This document shows, in pieces, positions 45,477-57,578 of a DNA stretch of 64,000 nucleotides. The DNA is from Coniella vitis. Lineage: Eukaryota > Ascomycota > Sordariomycetes > Diaporthales > Schizoparmaceae. Below the pieces are notes generated by a model that did no database searches, was not told where the DNA came from, and worked only from the letters and a program-made list of their open reading frames with translations. Location of the stretch: the NCBI GenBank assembly GCA_011317545.1, contig WUJK01000010.1, positions 1,922,001-1,986,000 of the forward strand. The letters are read 5' to 3'. How positions within the stretch are numbered: the stretch's first letter is position 1; every line of letters begins with the position of its first letter. Both the position numbers and the translations under genes were made by a program.

Positions 45477-48400
45477 GAATGGGGTTCTTGATCTTGGGGG
45501 TGGTTGGTTGAAAAAGTGTGCGTGCGTGTGTGTGTGTCTGCTTGGTCTAGGATGGATTTTATAATGGCTAATTTGTTATGACGGCGTTTTGTTTTGGTAA
45601 AAATGATGTGAATCACAAAACGGACACGAGGATAGGGTTTGTTTGTGTTTCTAGCAACTGCACAGGGGCAAGACTGGAAGAAGCAGTTGGTATAATGAGA
45701 CGCAAAATGGTGCTTCACTATGTTCTGGTGAACGGGATCACTGGCTCAGATGTTGATGGTGTTGATGAAAACAAGGGACTACAGCGACATCATGACACGA
45801 AAGGATGCCGCATCTACGTTAGCACAGTTCCCATAGCTTTTCTCCAATGTAAAAGCAAAAGCTTGCATTCAGAAGGTGAGGATGGTAAAGGTAATTAATT
45901 ATAGCTGAGCGAGCCAATATGACTGCTCAACTGGGAAGGAGAAAGATTTTAGGAAAGCAAAAGGAAAACAAAAGCCTTTCTCGCTGCCCCTCAACATGAA
46001 CTCACCTGTATTCCACTATGTCCCATTGACTGTGTTGTGCTCTGGCATTCGTGACGTTCTGAAACACACAAGCACCCACGACGCCGTATCGCTGCTGCTG
46101 CTAGATGACTGAGAGTCATAGAGCGAGGGGCTGCCAGGCCCCCGATCAAGCTCTCTTCTTGCCAGGCTGCGTCGTCGAGCGGGCTTGTCGTCTCATCGTC
46201 CCAGTAGTAGTCGTGGATGGCGTTGCCTTGTGAAGCAGAAGAAGAAGAAGAAGTTTGTTGTTCTCGTTGGTGGCTCAGCCTCCCGCAATGGCAGCCACAA
46301 AAACAACAGAAAAGACCACCATGGCAATGATGAACGTTCGCCAGGAGTTGCCACATACCGTCGATCGCCTCTACGGAGCAGCACGAAGCGGCGGCGGCAG
46401 CGCCCCATCCTCAGCCTTGTAAGTCTCGCCTTGCGGTACATATCTCGGACTTTCGATATAGTGGCTCGATATATTGTTGGGGCTTTGGATTGCGGAGGTT
46501 CGTTGGAAACCAGCGGGTGGCTCTATCCAGTGAGGGAGTCTTGCTCCCCAAGGCTTCCAAAGATAAGATGGACGAGTATAAGGTGATAGTAGAAAGATTA
46601 AAAGATGGGCAGCGTAACGAAGGCTTAGATGGCTCCAGTTATGATCGCGAACCACACATCCCATTTGAGTCGGACCAGATTGCTCACACGAGAGGGACAA
46701 AATGTTTTGCGAGTCTTGGATGCAGCCTACCACTGCCAGAGCAGACGAAATATCCCGAAAGGACACAGCTCTATACGTATAGCCAGCCTTATCAGTGAAA
46801 CTGTCTGCTGTGATGTTGGAATCGATATATGTCTGCTTTGTTAACGTTGGCAAGATTTCCAACGATATAGATATACACTTCTCCTCGTCCCATCTCATAG
46901 CGGATATATAACCGAACTATAAGTGAAAACTCCTATGCTATCGGGGTTGATTCTATACTCGAAGACCTTGTCGTTATAGACTACTTCCAATCCAGCTCTG
47001 TTGGGCCGCGGTGTTGTCGGGCCATGGCGCGGAGTATAAACAAGTGCTGGAGTGTTATACTCGAGCGTGCTGTAGTCCCCAGACGCATGCTCTGCGAAAG
47101 AAGTCGACATGGTGGCTTCGGTACCCGGCGTAAGTTTTGAAAGACCGTGGGGACGTGGCAAGAGAGGATTGGTGACGGGTGCTCTATGTATGTTTCCCCG
47201 TCAGACCGTGGTGCGGTTGATGGGAGCCGTGGACGCAAAGAAGGAGGCCGATCATCGCCTCCAAGCCAGAGGCAGGCAAGCCAGCCATCCACCCCAGAAT
47301 GGTCGTGGAGGGCCTCCATACATGAACGTGTGTGTAGCCAGCTAGATCTGGACACTCAAGTGTAATGGCACTCAGATGCTGCTTCTCCTAAGCTGGTTCG
47401 GCTGAACCTCCCCTGCCTTCGTCTTGGGGGCCGCTGCAAGGCAGCTTGCAAAGGATTGTTATGCAACCCTACTATAGTATAGCGGCTTGAGTTACTTCAG
47501 CGCTTCTCATTAACGAGGAGGTCAAGCAATATTATAAGATGCATTTGGGCTCTGCATACAGTCACTAAGGACTGTCACCTCCAAAAAGCCTGTACAGGCG
47601 CCCATGTCTGGGGCTGCCTTCAACACCTTGCCTGCTTCCAGTGGCGGTTTTAGCCTCTGGTTGAGTATACTACTCGCTCCAATATAGTACTCGCATGATA
47701 CTAGCAGCTGCATATACCAATAGCCAGCGATGCTGGAACCGATAACGGGCATGTATTCACAACTTCTAGTGCGCACTCAGCCAATGTGGTCTTCCTTCCA
47801 CTTGGATCCAAACTGCCGACGGCGGCCTTATGTCATCACAGGGAGTCCCTTCCTTCCGGCCCCTCAAGCTGCCCGCCCATGCTCCTTCCTGCTTGACAGT
47901 GAAGTCCAGGCCTGCCTAGCTCATACTACTCCGCTACTTCAGAGTGCAGTTGGTGACTCACGCCAGCATGCTGCTGCTATATCGTTGCTTCTGCATCTGG
48001 CTCCTTCACCGAATTTCCTACTGGCCCAAAACCGTGAGCGGTCATTCTTTATGGAATCCGCCCCACCAGTGCCCGTTGATCAGGGAGCCGCATTCTACTG
48101 CCTGCTGTATCCAGAGCGCCAAACTCCAGGTTTTGCCATCCTCTTCTTTGCAGTGAGAACGCAATCTTCCACTTTCTCTCCTTCTTCCAGTTCGCCTTTT
48201 CGCACGCTGATCCGAGCCAGGAGTGCTTTGAACCTCCTCTGGATCGCTTCACAGCTCGAAATCCAACACAGTGTCAGTGCTCCTGCAACTTTCTAATGAC
48301 CCCCTCATTCAGAGCGTACCACAAGTCCCCCCTGCCACTCAGCCTGCCGACAGCTGCGCGTTGACTTGGCAAACTATCGACTCGTGGCGAGCCGGAATGC

Positions 48401-50518
48401 AAATCTGTGCCCGCTCCACGATCAGCTAGAGCCTTTTCTTCCCCGTCCGCATCTCTTTGGCCGCGAGGAACACCTCGGTGTCGGGGTGACTATTCTGTAT
48501 TTCTGCTCATCGGTGTAGGTGACACCACCTTCAAACATCATGGAATCGAGTCCTTCCCAACGCTTTAGTTGACCGCAGTACTCCCACAGGGATGTTGGGT
48601 CGAGCAGCACATCGACGCGAAAGCCTGGACTGACAACAGGCTGATGTCACAGAGACCTGGTTGCTACCCCGGTCCTCTCCTATCCCGGATACTCCTTCAC
48701 CCTTGCCTCAGTCTACAAGGAGATGGTTTGACTCAAGACTTGGCAAACAATGCCGGCATGGTCAACGGAAGCCTCACACGATGGGCTACAGTGGGCGTGT
48801 CTCAACTGGACAAGGCCATGAACAACAAAAGATGCAAAAACATGCAGAAGGTGTCTCCTCAATAGGGATCACCTTCAGGCTGTATAAGTCAGGCCAAGGG
48901 AAAGCTGCAGGTCATTTTTGGCATGGCAGATTTGTGGACGCCGTCTCTGAGCGACCATGCGTGATAGGACCGCCTCTGCACTACATATATCGACCAAGCA
49001 TTGTACCACTTATTGGTCATGCACAATTCTGCCAACCTCAAGAGCCTGCCTTCCGAGCTTTTGCGCAACTGGCACAGAATTTCCGCGGAATTGCTGACAC
49101 TCCGATTGCAACGTATTGCTTGCCTGTGTCCACAAAAAAAAAAAAGCTTTGGACGAAAACCCGGGTTTGCGAGTTGGGGTGATGATACTGAGTGCTTTGA
49201 CCCTGTGGCAGCTCATTTCTCATCTATGCCACGCCGGACGAGGCAGTATATAGCCTCGAAGACCAGAACCATGACGGCCAAGCCAGCCCGGTGAGGTACA
49301 GACGTGACCTTTGCGTCGCCCATCCAATGGGTATTGAAAGACACCAAGACGTCTACAGGTCTGAAAACAATACCGGCGGAGGGCTAGGATGAATGTGTTT
49401 ATAACTATGAGTATATACTAGATTGCGGATATAATCTTTGTGATTCGAGAAGCTTGGTGGGATGTATTTTGCTAATGACTTGTGCATGGTCAGTAAATAT
49501 CCAGGTTTCTCTAGAAGTGTCCAAATTTCTTTATGAAATGAACACATAGACAAGTGGATGGATATTCTAGTCCTGATGGTGTCTTGGCTCTTCAGTGGCT
49601 TTATTTTTCTTGTGAGTTTTACGACCAGAAGTGATACAAAACTCCAATGCCTCGTTTGGAACGTTAACAGGACTTTGCCATGCACTTACTTGTTTCCCAG
49701 AATTCTGGACCCAAGGGGTTTGAAAACTGAAGTGAAAAGAGAAGCAACACAGTACGAGCCATCACTATTTACAAGCATGATACGTGACCAAATAGTATAG
49801 CAAGATACGGGAGAAACACAAGTCCTTGAACTCCAGTACAATACAGTCGTCCGGGCATTGGGAGTCGTCAGCGTCGATGATATGCCAACCACGATGTAGC
49901 AAGACCTTTACAACCTTCCAGGTTCTTGAGTAAAGTGGTGGGGCCTTGAAGGAAGACAAGGAAATGCTTTACTGAAGCGGGGTTGTTGCATTCGGAGACT
50001 TGATGGCAGCCGAGATTCAATGCCGGCCCGGGCTTAGCCCCATGCATCCCAACGTCGAGTCGTGTCTGCTACAGATATAGTAGTATTCAGTCAGAGATCG
50101 TCGACATGCAGACGCGGGGGCTATATAGCATAGCCGAAACCTTGGAGCCGAAACCTTGTGCATGCAAGATCATGGCCGAAAAGGGGAAACAAAAGAAAAA
50201 GGGAGGAGGAGGAGGACCAGAAGGGGCCAAGTTTTACTGTTTGAATGCACACGTGAGTATGCATATTCCTTGCCCCGTTGCGAAGTGGGAGGCGGGGAGA
50301 TTGGATAGAACAGGGTGCTTTTGAAACCCGAAGTGAATGCCTTTATGTGTATAACTACAACGCCTCACTTTCGTTTTGGTGGTTGTAAGCGCTTGTTGAT
50401 TGTCACCTACTGTTAATACACACACAAACATACATACAAACATATATACACACACTTACACACACACATAAAGGCAAAAAAAAAAAAAAAACCATCTTTC
50501 CCTTGCTCTCTCCTAACC
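45477..50518. other. 5-kb intergenic region, mostly empty
   Basis: Contains the decayed membrane-protein gene at 45990-47110 (separate entry). A 188-codon ATG frame at 47730-48296 on the plus strand has no recognisable domain or codon pattern and is not called. The right end has a CA-rich tract (50418-50469) and an A16 run (50476-50491) just before the flavoprotein start. Confidence 0.5.
45990..47110 (-). pseudogene. Decayed small single-pass membrane protein gene
   Basis: On the minus strand an ATG at 47110 opens a 72-codon frame with SGDYSTLEYNTPALVY and RAGLEVVYND, resembling the Tyr/Pro-rich N termini of small fungal membrane proteins. About 600 bases on, the frame ...SPRYVPQGETYKAEDGA ends at TAG 46371-46373. 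In the same frame after it come STVCGNSWR and the hydrophobic helix TFIIAMVVFSVVFVAAIAGG (46278-46337), then TGA 46275. The continuing Ser-rich text QREQQTSSSSSASQGN is in another frame. One stop plus one frameshift suggests a broken gene. The alternative is a working two-exon gene in which the TAG is a splice acceptor and the protein ends after the helix, but the intron would be unusually long. Confidence 0.4.
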
Positions 50519-52997
50519 ATGACACCCTCAGAATTACCCCCTTCCACAAGCACACCCTCGAAATGCCCTGTCCACCAAACCCAAGTCGTCATCTGCGGCT
50601 CCGGCTCCGCGGGGCTCATGATCGCCCTCTGGCTCGCCAAGTACAAGATCCCCTTTCGCATGCTCGAACAGCGCGCGGGGCCCCTGGTGGTTGGCCAAGC
50701 AGACGGCGTGCAGTGTCGCACGGTGGAGATCTTTGAGAGTCTTGGGATTGCCGATGCGCTGTTGCGGGAAGCTTGTCACGTGTTGGAGCTGGCGTTTTGG
50801 GGGCCGGATGGGGGCGTTCCTTTGGTGACTGCCAGTGATGGTGGAGAAGCTGCTGCTGGTGGTGGTGGTATCAAAAGATCGCATTTCGCACCTGATACGG
50901 AGCCTGGGCTGAGCCACCAGCCTCATGTTATCCTGAACCAGGGGCATATCAACGGGCTAATCCTCAAAGAGATGCTGCGGTGCGGTGGCGCAGAGGTCGA
51001 CTATGGGTATCAAGTCGAGAGCGTCGCTGTCGATGCCGCCACAGCCGGGGACCCGGAAGCGTATCCTGTGACTGTGACGGCTGTCAAGGACGGTGTGGAG
51101 GAGGTCTTTCGAGCGAAGTATGCCGTGGTGAGTTGAACCCCCTGATATACGCTGGTTTAAAACAAACAGAATCCCCCTATTGGTGAAAGACGAGTTTTCC
51201 TTGTTTTTCCTCTTCCTTTTTCTTTTTTGAAAACAGAGTAATAGTGATTGATCCTTTCTTCTTTTCAAACGCAAAAAGGGCTGTGACGGCGCCCACTCCG
51301 CCATCCGCCATTCCCTCGGCATCAAGATGCTCGGCGACTCGTCCAATGCCATCTGGGGCGTCACGGACGTCTACGCACGGACAAACTTTCCGGATATTCG
51401 CAAGAAGTGCGTCATTCAATCTACAGCCGGGACGCTCATCATCATCCCGCGCGAGGGCGACGCGCTTGTGCGGTTGTATATCGAGTTTCCTCGCCCTGGT
51501 GGAGGAGGAGGTGGTGGTGGTGGTGGTGGTGCAGATATTGATGACAAGAGCAACGGCAACGACGGCGGTGGCGGCAGCTCTTCTTCTTCTCCCCCTTCTT
51601 CTTCTTCTTCTTCTCCTTCTCCTCCTTCTTCTTCTTCTTCTTCTTCTCCTCCTTCTTCTTCTTCTTCGGCAAAACAAAGCATCACAATGGAAACGATTCA
51701 CAAGCGCGCACAGCTCATCTTCCGCCCGTATACCTTCGACATTGTCGAGACGGCCTGGTGGTCTGCATACTCGATTGGCCAGCGGCTGGCAGAGCGGTTC
51801 GATGATGGGGAGGGGCACCACCGCGTGCTGTTGACCGGGGACGCGTGCCACACGCATTCGCCCAAGGCGGGCCAGGGGATGAATCTCAGCTTGCAGGACG
51901 GGTATAGTCTGGGCTGGAAGCTGGGCGCCTACCTCGCGGGCCAGGTGGCGGTGGATGTGGTTCGGACGCATGTGACGGAGCGGTATAAAGTCGCGCGGGA
52001 GTTGATTGAGTTTGATCGTGAGTGGTCGCGGCTGTTCAAGACGGAGACGGAGGAGGCGAAGCGAGAAGGCGGTGGTGGTGGTGGTGGTGGCGGTGAAGGA
52101 GGAGGAGGAGTAGGAGCAAGTCGCGCGGATTTGATGCGGGATGCGTTTGTGCAGAGTGGGCGGTATACAGCGGGTCAGGCGTATCGATACGATGGCTCCA
52201 TTCTTGTCTGGCCTGGGCAGGAGAAGAAGGAGCTGGCGCTGGGTCAAGCAGAAGCCCACAGTACAGAGAGCAGCGCAGCGTCGTCACCGTCTTTGGAGAT
52301 CCAAGTCGGGATGCGGTTCCCGAGCGCGCAGGTCGTGCGCCATAGCGATGCGAAGGTGTTCCAGCTGCTCAGTGTCATCAAGTCGGACTGTCGATGGCGC
52401 GTGGTCGTTTTTGACGGGGACATACAGCAGGATGCTGTCAAAGAACGGCTGGATGTTGCGGGAGAACAACTGGAGGCTGTGATTCGGCAGTTTACACCGC
52501 CGGACAGCGAGTTGGACAGTGTGATTGAGCCGCTGTTGGTGCTCAAGGGGGACCGCAAGAAGATGGAGGGGGAGCTGATTCCAAAGGTGTTTAGACCCGT
52601 GACTGGGAAATACAGAATGACCGGTAAGTCTTGGTGCAAAGAGTCCACGAAAGACGGGGAGAAGGAAGGCGATGGTCATGCTAATGTGAACTTAGATGTA
52701 CGCAAGGTTTTTGTCGATGATGCGAGCTACAACTCGGGGTATGGCAATGCTTTTGAGACGCTTGGAGTGAGTTCGCAAGAAATGACTATCGTGGTTATTC
52801 GGCCTGATCAGTGTAAGTGTCGCACCCCATATGTTGATACCTTTCAAGCAAACAACGAGGTGAAGAGGCTGAAACTGACGTTGGAGTCAACAGTTGTCTC
52901 GGCAGTACTACCGGGCACAGAGGTCGGCAAGCTCAGTCAATTCTTCGGAGGCTTCATGATCCCGGGGTCAGAACAGAAAAGCCCCTGTTATTCATAG
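50519..52997 (+). CDS. FAD-dependent phenol 2-monooxygenase-like hydroxylase
   Basis: Exons 50519-51127, 51279-52623, 52696-52812 and 52894-52997 (introns 151, 72 and 81 bases, each GTGAGT or GTAAGT to AG) keep frame; 724 residues. FAD-binding motifs: GSGSAG at 27-32, DG within GCDGAHSAIRHSLG at 206-207, spanning the first junction, and GDACHTHSPKAGQGMN at about 390-405. The C-terminal thioredoxin-like domain contains VRKVFVDDASY and ends VGKLSQFFGGFM. These features place it with PheA/TfdB-type phenol hydroxylases, which add one oxygen to aromatic rings using NADPH; the substrate is unknown. Two low-complexity insertions (poly-Gly then Ser/Pro at about 277-334, poly-Gly near 465-485) make it longer than usual. 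No targeting signal, probably cytosolic. Convergent with the GRF gene. Confidence 0.92.
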
Positions 52998-53138
52998 ATT
53001 TAGACGTGGACGTTATATGAGAGCTTTCTCGCTCTGGACACGCAGTTCTTGAAGACAATAGCCATGATTTCGTACCATCAGCAACCGCAAAACTCTTGTC
53101 CCAAAGCCGGTTTAATCGCCCCAACTTCCACCTCGCCT

Positions 53139-53633
53139 TCAGAACGAAGGCAGTTCACTGACCAGCTGACCATGAGGAGTCCCTTCAAGCAACCATGGCA
53201 TAAATCCCTCCCCAGCCACCGCCTTGCCCACATCCCCGTTCAAATGCTCAGAGTAATATTCACACTCGCCCTCCGCACAAGTCCAAAACCCCAGCCCCGC
53301 TCTTGCTTCAACGACGGCGTGACCGGTTCCAATACGATCCTGCCGACTTGGTTTCCCACAATCACAGGGTGGGTTCGCAGCGTTGACGCCTTTGTTGTCC
53401 TCCCAGCGAATCCAACGGGTCTTCTGAGGGCACCGCGGGCAGACATAGTAAGGCCGGCCTCCGTTTCCGTTGGGGTTGCCTGAGAGGACGTAGCGGAGAG
53501 TGCCTTTGGTTTGGCAGGTTTGGCAAGAGGGAATGGAAGGCGGGATGATTGGGCGGGGGAGAATGCATAGGAAGAAGCGGTAGACGTCCTGTGCGTCGGA
53601 GCCTTCGGTGTCGAAGCGGTGCCTGATGGTCAT
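53139..53633 (-). CDS. GRF-type zinc-finger protein, tandem
   Basis: Single exon, 164 residues from ATG at 53633. Two Cys-rich modules resemble GRF zinc fingers. The first has CQTC at 37-40, then GNGGRPYYVCPRC (57-68) and the aromatic closing WIRWED. The second has CDCGKPS at 90-96, then GFWTCAEGECEYY (115-127). GRF fingers bind single-stranded nucleic acid in topoisomerase III, NEIL3 and APE2-like proteins; small fungal proteins with such domains alone are common, and their role is not known. No catalytic domain or signal peptide. The 3' end lies 141 bases from the convergent flavoprotein gene. Confidence 0.82.
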   Translation of the reverse strand: MTIRHRFDTEGSDAQDVYRFFLCILPRPIIPPSIPSCQTCQTKGTLRYVLSGNPNGNGGRPYYVCPRCPQKTRWIRWEDNKGVNAANPPCDCGKPSRQDRIGTGHAVVEARAGLGFWTCAEGECEYYSEHLNGDVGKAVAGEGFMPWLLEGTPHGQLVSELPSF

Positions 53634-55195
53634 TTTTGACTGTGAAGGTTCGTAAGGGGCTTTTGGAACTAGATTAGAAATGTAGTGGTGCTCACACTTA
53701 AAAAGCACTTGAAGGGCTCTCTACTCGGAAAGTAGACTTTGATATGATGTGCTGGTCATTGGAGAATTTATATTTGTTCCACTTGTAGGAGGGTAATTGA
53801 ATGTCCGGGTGGAAGCCAGCCACTGCATCAGTAAGTGGGCATACATAGTATCCAGGAAATGAACGCATGAGGCCCGTCTAACGGGTGACACAACGTGCAG
53901 AAGCAAAAGAGGATATTCCTCTCGGTTTGATAAAAGTACACAGTTCCAGACCTTTGTGGCTCTCATGGCTGGCATGGTCGGATAAGGCTGTCCATTTCCC
54001 GGACGTCATGTTGCCATGAGCAGGTTGACAGGTTGCCGTTTGTGCAATACATGCAGGACCATGAGGCTGAGCAAGTCTGCCTGTGGCTTTTTTGGCTTGC
54101 CATTGCTGATACGTCCCGATCTTTACCGAACGTCCATATATAGTACACGACAAGATGGCACAGTCAAGAAGAGCTGGTAAGCCGACACGAACCATCTGAG
54201 CCTGAGTTTCAACCCGTTTTTCTTCAGGAAACCCACTTTCCTGGCCGGATTCCCGTAGACAGGAACTGGACGGCAAGGAGATGTGAGTCTGCCAGACCGC
54301 CAGTACTGGCAGAAGCAACTGTGCATACCGAACGGCTTCGTACAAGTGCCAACGCGTCAAATATGCAGAGACCAGCATGACTATCTGGAGGATACGAGTA
54401 CATAGTAGACGGTTGTTCGAGCCTGGCACTCTGTCACCATCAGCCAAGACCGGGTTACCGAGGGGCTCTACAACCACGTCGTCTTGAGTCCCAAAACGGG
54501 TCGAGAGCAGTGGTGGAATGAGGCTGAGCGCTGCATCTTGTCAGCAGTTGGCAGAAGCAAGTCCAGTACAATACAGACTGGTGCTAGCTTGAGGAAGAGA
54601 GCAAAGGAAAAGAAAAAAGAAAAGATAGAAAGAAGAAGAAGAAAAGCAAGAGAAACAGCCCGGCCAGCATAGACAAGGCATGTCGCCACGTATGGGCAAA
54701 TATTTGTTTGTGGAAAAAGTTTCAGCCTCATCGCCAGGCGTGGCTGGCGGGCTGGCAGGCTGACAGGGCTGGACAGTCCCACTGCCCCCCATTGACAGGG
54801 CCCAGAACCAGGACGTGCTTCCCCGCAATTCGGCAGCTTCCAGCAAAGGGGACCCCTGGACTGGAACCCAGTGCACGGGCTTTCACTGGGGCCCTTCCGG
54901 GGGGCTGGGGGGCCACGACAGCGCACGGGGACGCTAATGGATCGCTGGAGGGCCTGCGTACGTCATCGACACCTGCTAAACCACAGTGGCTGGGCGCTGC
55001 TGGGCTGCTGGGCAGGACATCCTCCTCCTGCTGCGCGCGCCGCGCCAGCCAGCCCAACGTCGCCCAACGTCCCCCAAGACGGCCCTAAAATTCCATCGAG
55101 TGAGACAAACCCACATCACCAGCCTGACTCGACCAAGACCAAAGCACGTAGCTCCACTTCGGCCCTATTCTGCCCTCGCGCTCTTTGTCTTCGCC
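53634..55195. other. Intergenic region
   Basis: Divergent upstream region between the GRF and ankyrin genes. Frames up to about 200 codons exist but lack domains. An (AAGA)-rich purine stretch lies at 54598-54645. The 200 bases before the ankyrin gene are C-rich as in fungal promoters. Confidence 0.5.
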
Positions 55196-55999
55196 ATGTG
55201 AGTTCTGCTCGCTACTGTTTGCTCTCCTCGGCCGCGTCCTCTTGTTGGCAGCTGGCAGGCTGGCTACTGACCGTTTGGATGTGGGTGAAACAGGATCGAC
55301 GCGCCGCTCCGTCTGCGCCGGGCCATCCACGCCAACGACACGTTGCTGGTCAAGCGCATCATTACCTCGCATCCCAAGCTCCTCCACAACCCCGATACGT
55401 CGCCCGACGGCCTTTCTAACTCAAACCTGCATCTGGCTGCGTCGCTGGGCCACCTGTCCATCGTTAAGCTGCTTGTCTCGCTGGGCCACGAGGCGGATCT
55501 GCCTGCCCTCAACGACGACTTCCAGACGGCCCTGATGCTCGCCGCCGCAGCTGGGCACACCGAGATTGTCCACTTCCTCAGCCAGCACGACCCCGCTTCT
55601 ATTCTACGCCGCGACGTCCGTGGCCGCGATGCCATCATGGAGGCCAGCCGCGGCGGCCATGACACGGTGCTGCAGATTCTCCTGACCTACGCTCCCAACG
55701 GGCCCGAGCAGGCTGTTCGCAATGCGGATATCGAGGGCAACACGGCTCTGCACTTTGCCAGCAGCAACGGCAACCTGCTGGTGCTACGGACGCTGCTCGC
55801 TGCTGGTGCTGACGCTGAGCGGAGAAACATCTGGAGCTGGACCGCGGTCGCCTACAGCGCAACCGTCGAAGCTGAAGTCTATCTGAAGCGGCTGGTGGCA
55901 GAGGCCGAAGCAAAGCGTAAGCTCAAGATGCAGGCTGAGGAAGCCAGGCGAAAGGACGTGCTCAAGGGAGGGCTCCGTATTGTTGCGGATGGCAACTGA
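55196..55999 (+). CDS. Ankyrin-repeat protein with an intron-split start codon
   Basis: The coding body begins IDAPLRLRRAIHANDTLLVKR directly after a CAG acceptor at 55293, with no suitable ATG in exon 2. Upstream, GCCATGTGAGTT supplies AT at 55196-55197 followed by the donor GTGAGT; joining AT to the first G of exon 2 restores ATG. The 96-base intron has a GCTACTGACCG branch region. The product is 235 residues with four ankyrin repeats: SNSNLHLAASLGHLSIVKLL, DDFQTALMLAAAAGHTEIV, GRDAIMEASRGGHDTVLQIL and EGNTALHFASSNGNLLVLRT. A charged C-terminal helix follows (KRLVAEAEAKRKLKMQAEE). Ankyrin proteins mediate protein contacts; the partner is unknown. Body certain, start strongly suggested. Confidence 0.85.
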
Positions 56000-57578
56000 C
56001 TGTCACTGCACGTCTGTGATGGAGCAGCAACATGCAGCGCCGACTTGGGGAGCTGTTTGCTACTGCGGTGGGCTGCTGCTGCTGCTGCTGCTGCTGCTGC
56101 GCCGGCTGATGATTCAGAAATGCTCCTAAACAGCGCGTGACGAAACTCGATGCTTGACTATTTTTTGCACTGCCGAAGAAGCATTTGATATGGCTTTCTT
56201 GTTATTGTTCTCCTTTCTTCTGCCAATTTCACGGGCTGGAGAACTGCCCGGCTATACGAGGACTTGTCGCCTATCTCTGGCGCGTCTCGGCTGGCTCATC
56301 TCGGTCTTACGCGGCTTCTTATCAGTCTATAATCTTGCGCCAAAAGGCCTGCATGGCGCTGCAAGGGGGGTGAAAGGGGTCTACTGATCACAGCACACTG
56401 TTTACTGTCAAAAATACCCCAGCGCCTTGTCTCCAGCTCCAGCAGCAGCAGCAGTTGCAGTTGGTACTACAGTACTATCACCGCCATCAGCAGCATATTG
56501 CATCCCAGCCGAGGATTGCTGAACGACGCCCAAAGATACTGTTCGATCATGATTTTGCCGGATTCACACTCACACGCACACACGCACGCGACCCCGACCG
56601 TATCCGGCGCCCTAATCACAGACTAGCAGCCGCAGGATTGCCCATCACTGCCAGAAGCCGCCTAGACATGCCATCTTTGGCAGTCATTCGCGATGCAGCC
56701 AGTGCAGCGAGCCAGTAGCATAGCAGTAGCCCTAGCAGCCGTGTGCGCCTCGTCGACGCCACCTCCGCTCTTGTGCTCTCAGGCGCGGTATCAGTGCTGT
56801 GCGGGTATCGCCATCAGCAGACAGAAACCCCACGCTCGCACCGGCATGGCAATGTCTCGTGTTGGCCCAGCTTGGTGTTTTTGATGGGGCAGCAGAGGGC
56901 TGGAAAGGGAAAGCGAAGGGGAAAGCAAAAGCAAAGACTGGAAGGGGGACAGAGCCACCGGGGAGATGGGCTCTTCCCCAGCCTTTCAAGATCAGCAAAC
57001 CATACTATTGTGCAAGCGAGCGTGCTGGACTTCCAAGGTTGTCACTGATGTACACACGAATAGCACATAGTAGCACGGATCCAGGCTGGGCTCCACCTCC
57101 AAGTGCCCCGTCAGCCGTGTCATCGCCCAGGCCGCCGCCCCATCCGGCCCTCTTTTTGTGGTCGCATTGCTCGAGATAAGGAGAAAGTGGAGGGCCCGCG
57201 TAACAAGATAACGACTTTCCACCTCGCCGCCCCACCTCTATACACAACTTGCCCCTTGAAAAATTTCCTCCTTTCCCAGCACTCACCGCTGACATGCCAA
57301 CTTGCTTGCTGCTGGGGAAAAAATAGAAACAAAGAGACAATAAAAGCTGCCTTGTTTGCTGTCGACTCTTGGAGCGCCAGGCCCTTCTCTTCCTTTTCTC
57401 TCTCCTTATATACGCAGGCTACCCTACGATGTGCTGAGATCTCACCGGTGCGGGAAGCATCGTTGTTCAGACTGTTTTTGGCTCTGGATATCCCCTCCAC
57501 CCCTCGATCCCCCAACCCCCCCCACGGCGCGCTTGAGGACGATTAGCCGCGAATTTCGCGCAACTATCCCCCACCCCG
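56000..57578. other. Intergenic region with CTG repeat
   Basis: 3' region of the ankyrin gene and promoter of the MFS gene. Holds the (GCT)9 tract, a CAG-rich run near 56440, CA-rich sequence near 56570, and a CT-rich leader with TTATATA near 57405 about 170 bases before the MFS start. No gene recognised. Confidence 0.55.
56072..56100. repeat. (GCT)9 trinucleotide repeat
   Basis: Nine perfect units about 70 bases beyond the ankyrin stop codon, so probably in its 3' untranslated region. Confidence 0.95.

Noticed and set aside
47730..48296. 188-codon ATG frame
   Set aside because: No domain, no codon pattern, and overlapping frames of similar quality; chance frame likely.
51128..51278. Read-through of the first flavoprotein intron
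   Set aside because: The frame stops within 12 bases, while splicing restores the conserved GCDGAHS motif.
39796..52997. Secondary-metabolite gene cluster (exporter, regulator, flavin hydroxylase)
   Set aside because: No core synthase (PKS, NRPS, terpene cyclase) in the window and a 5-kb gap separates the hydroxylase; cannot be supported.
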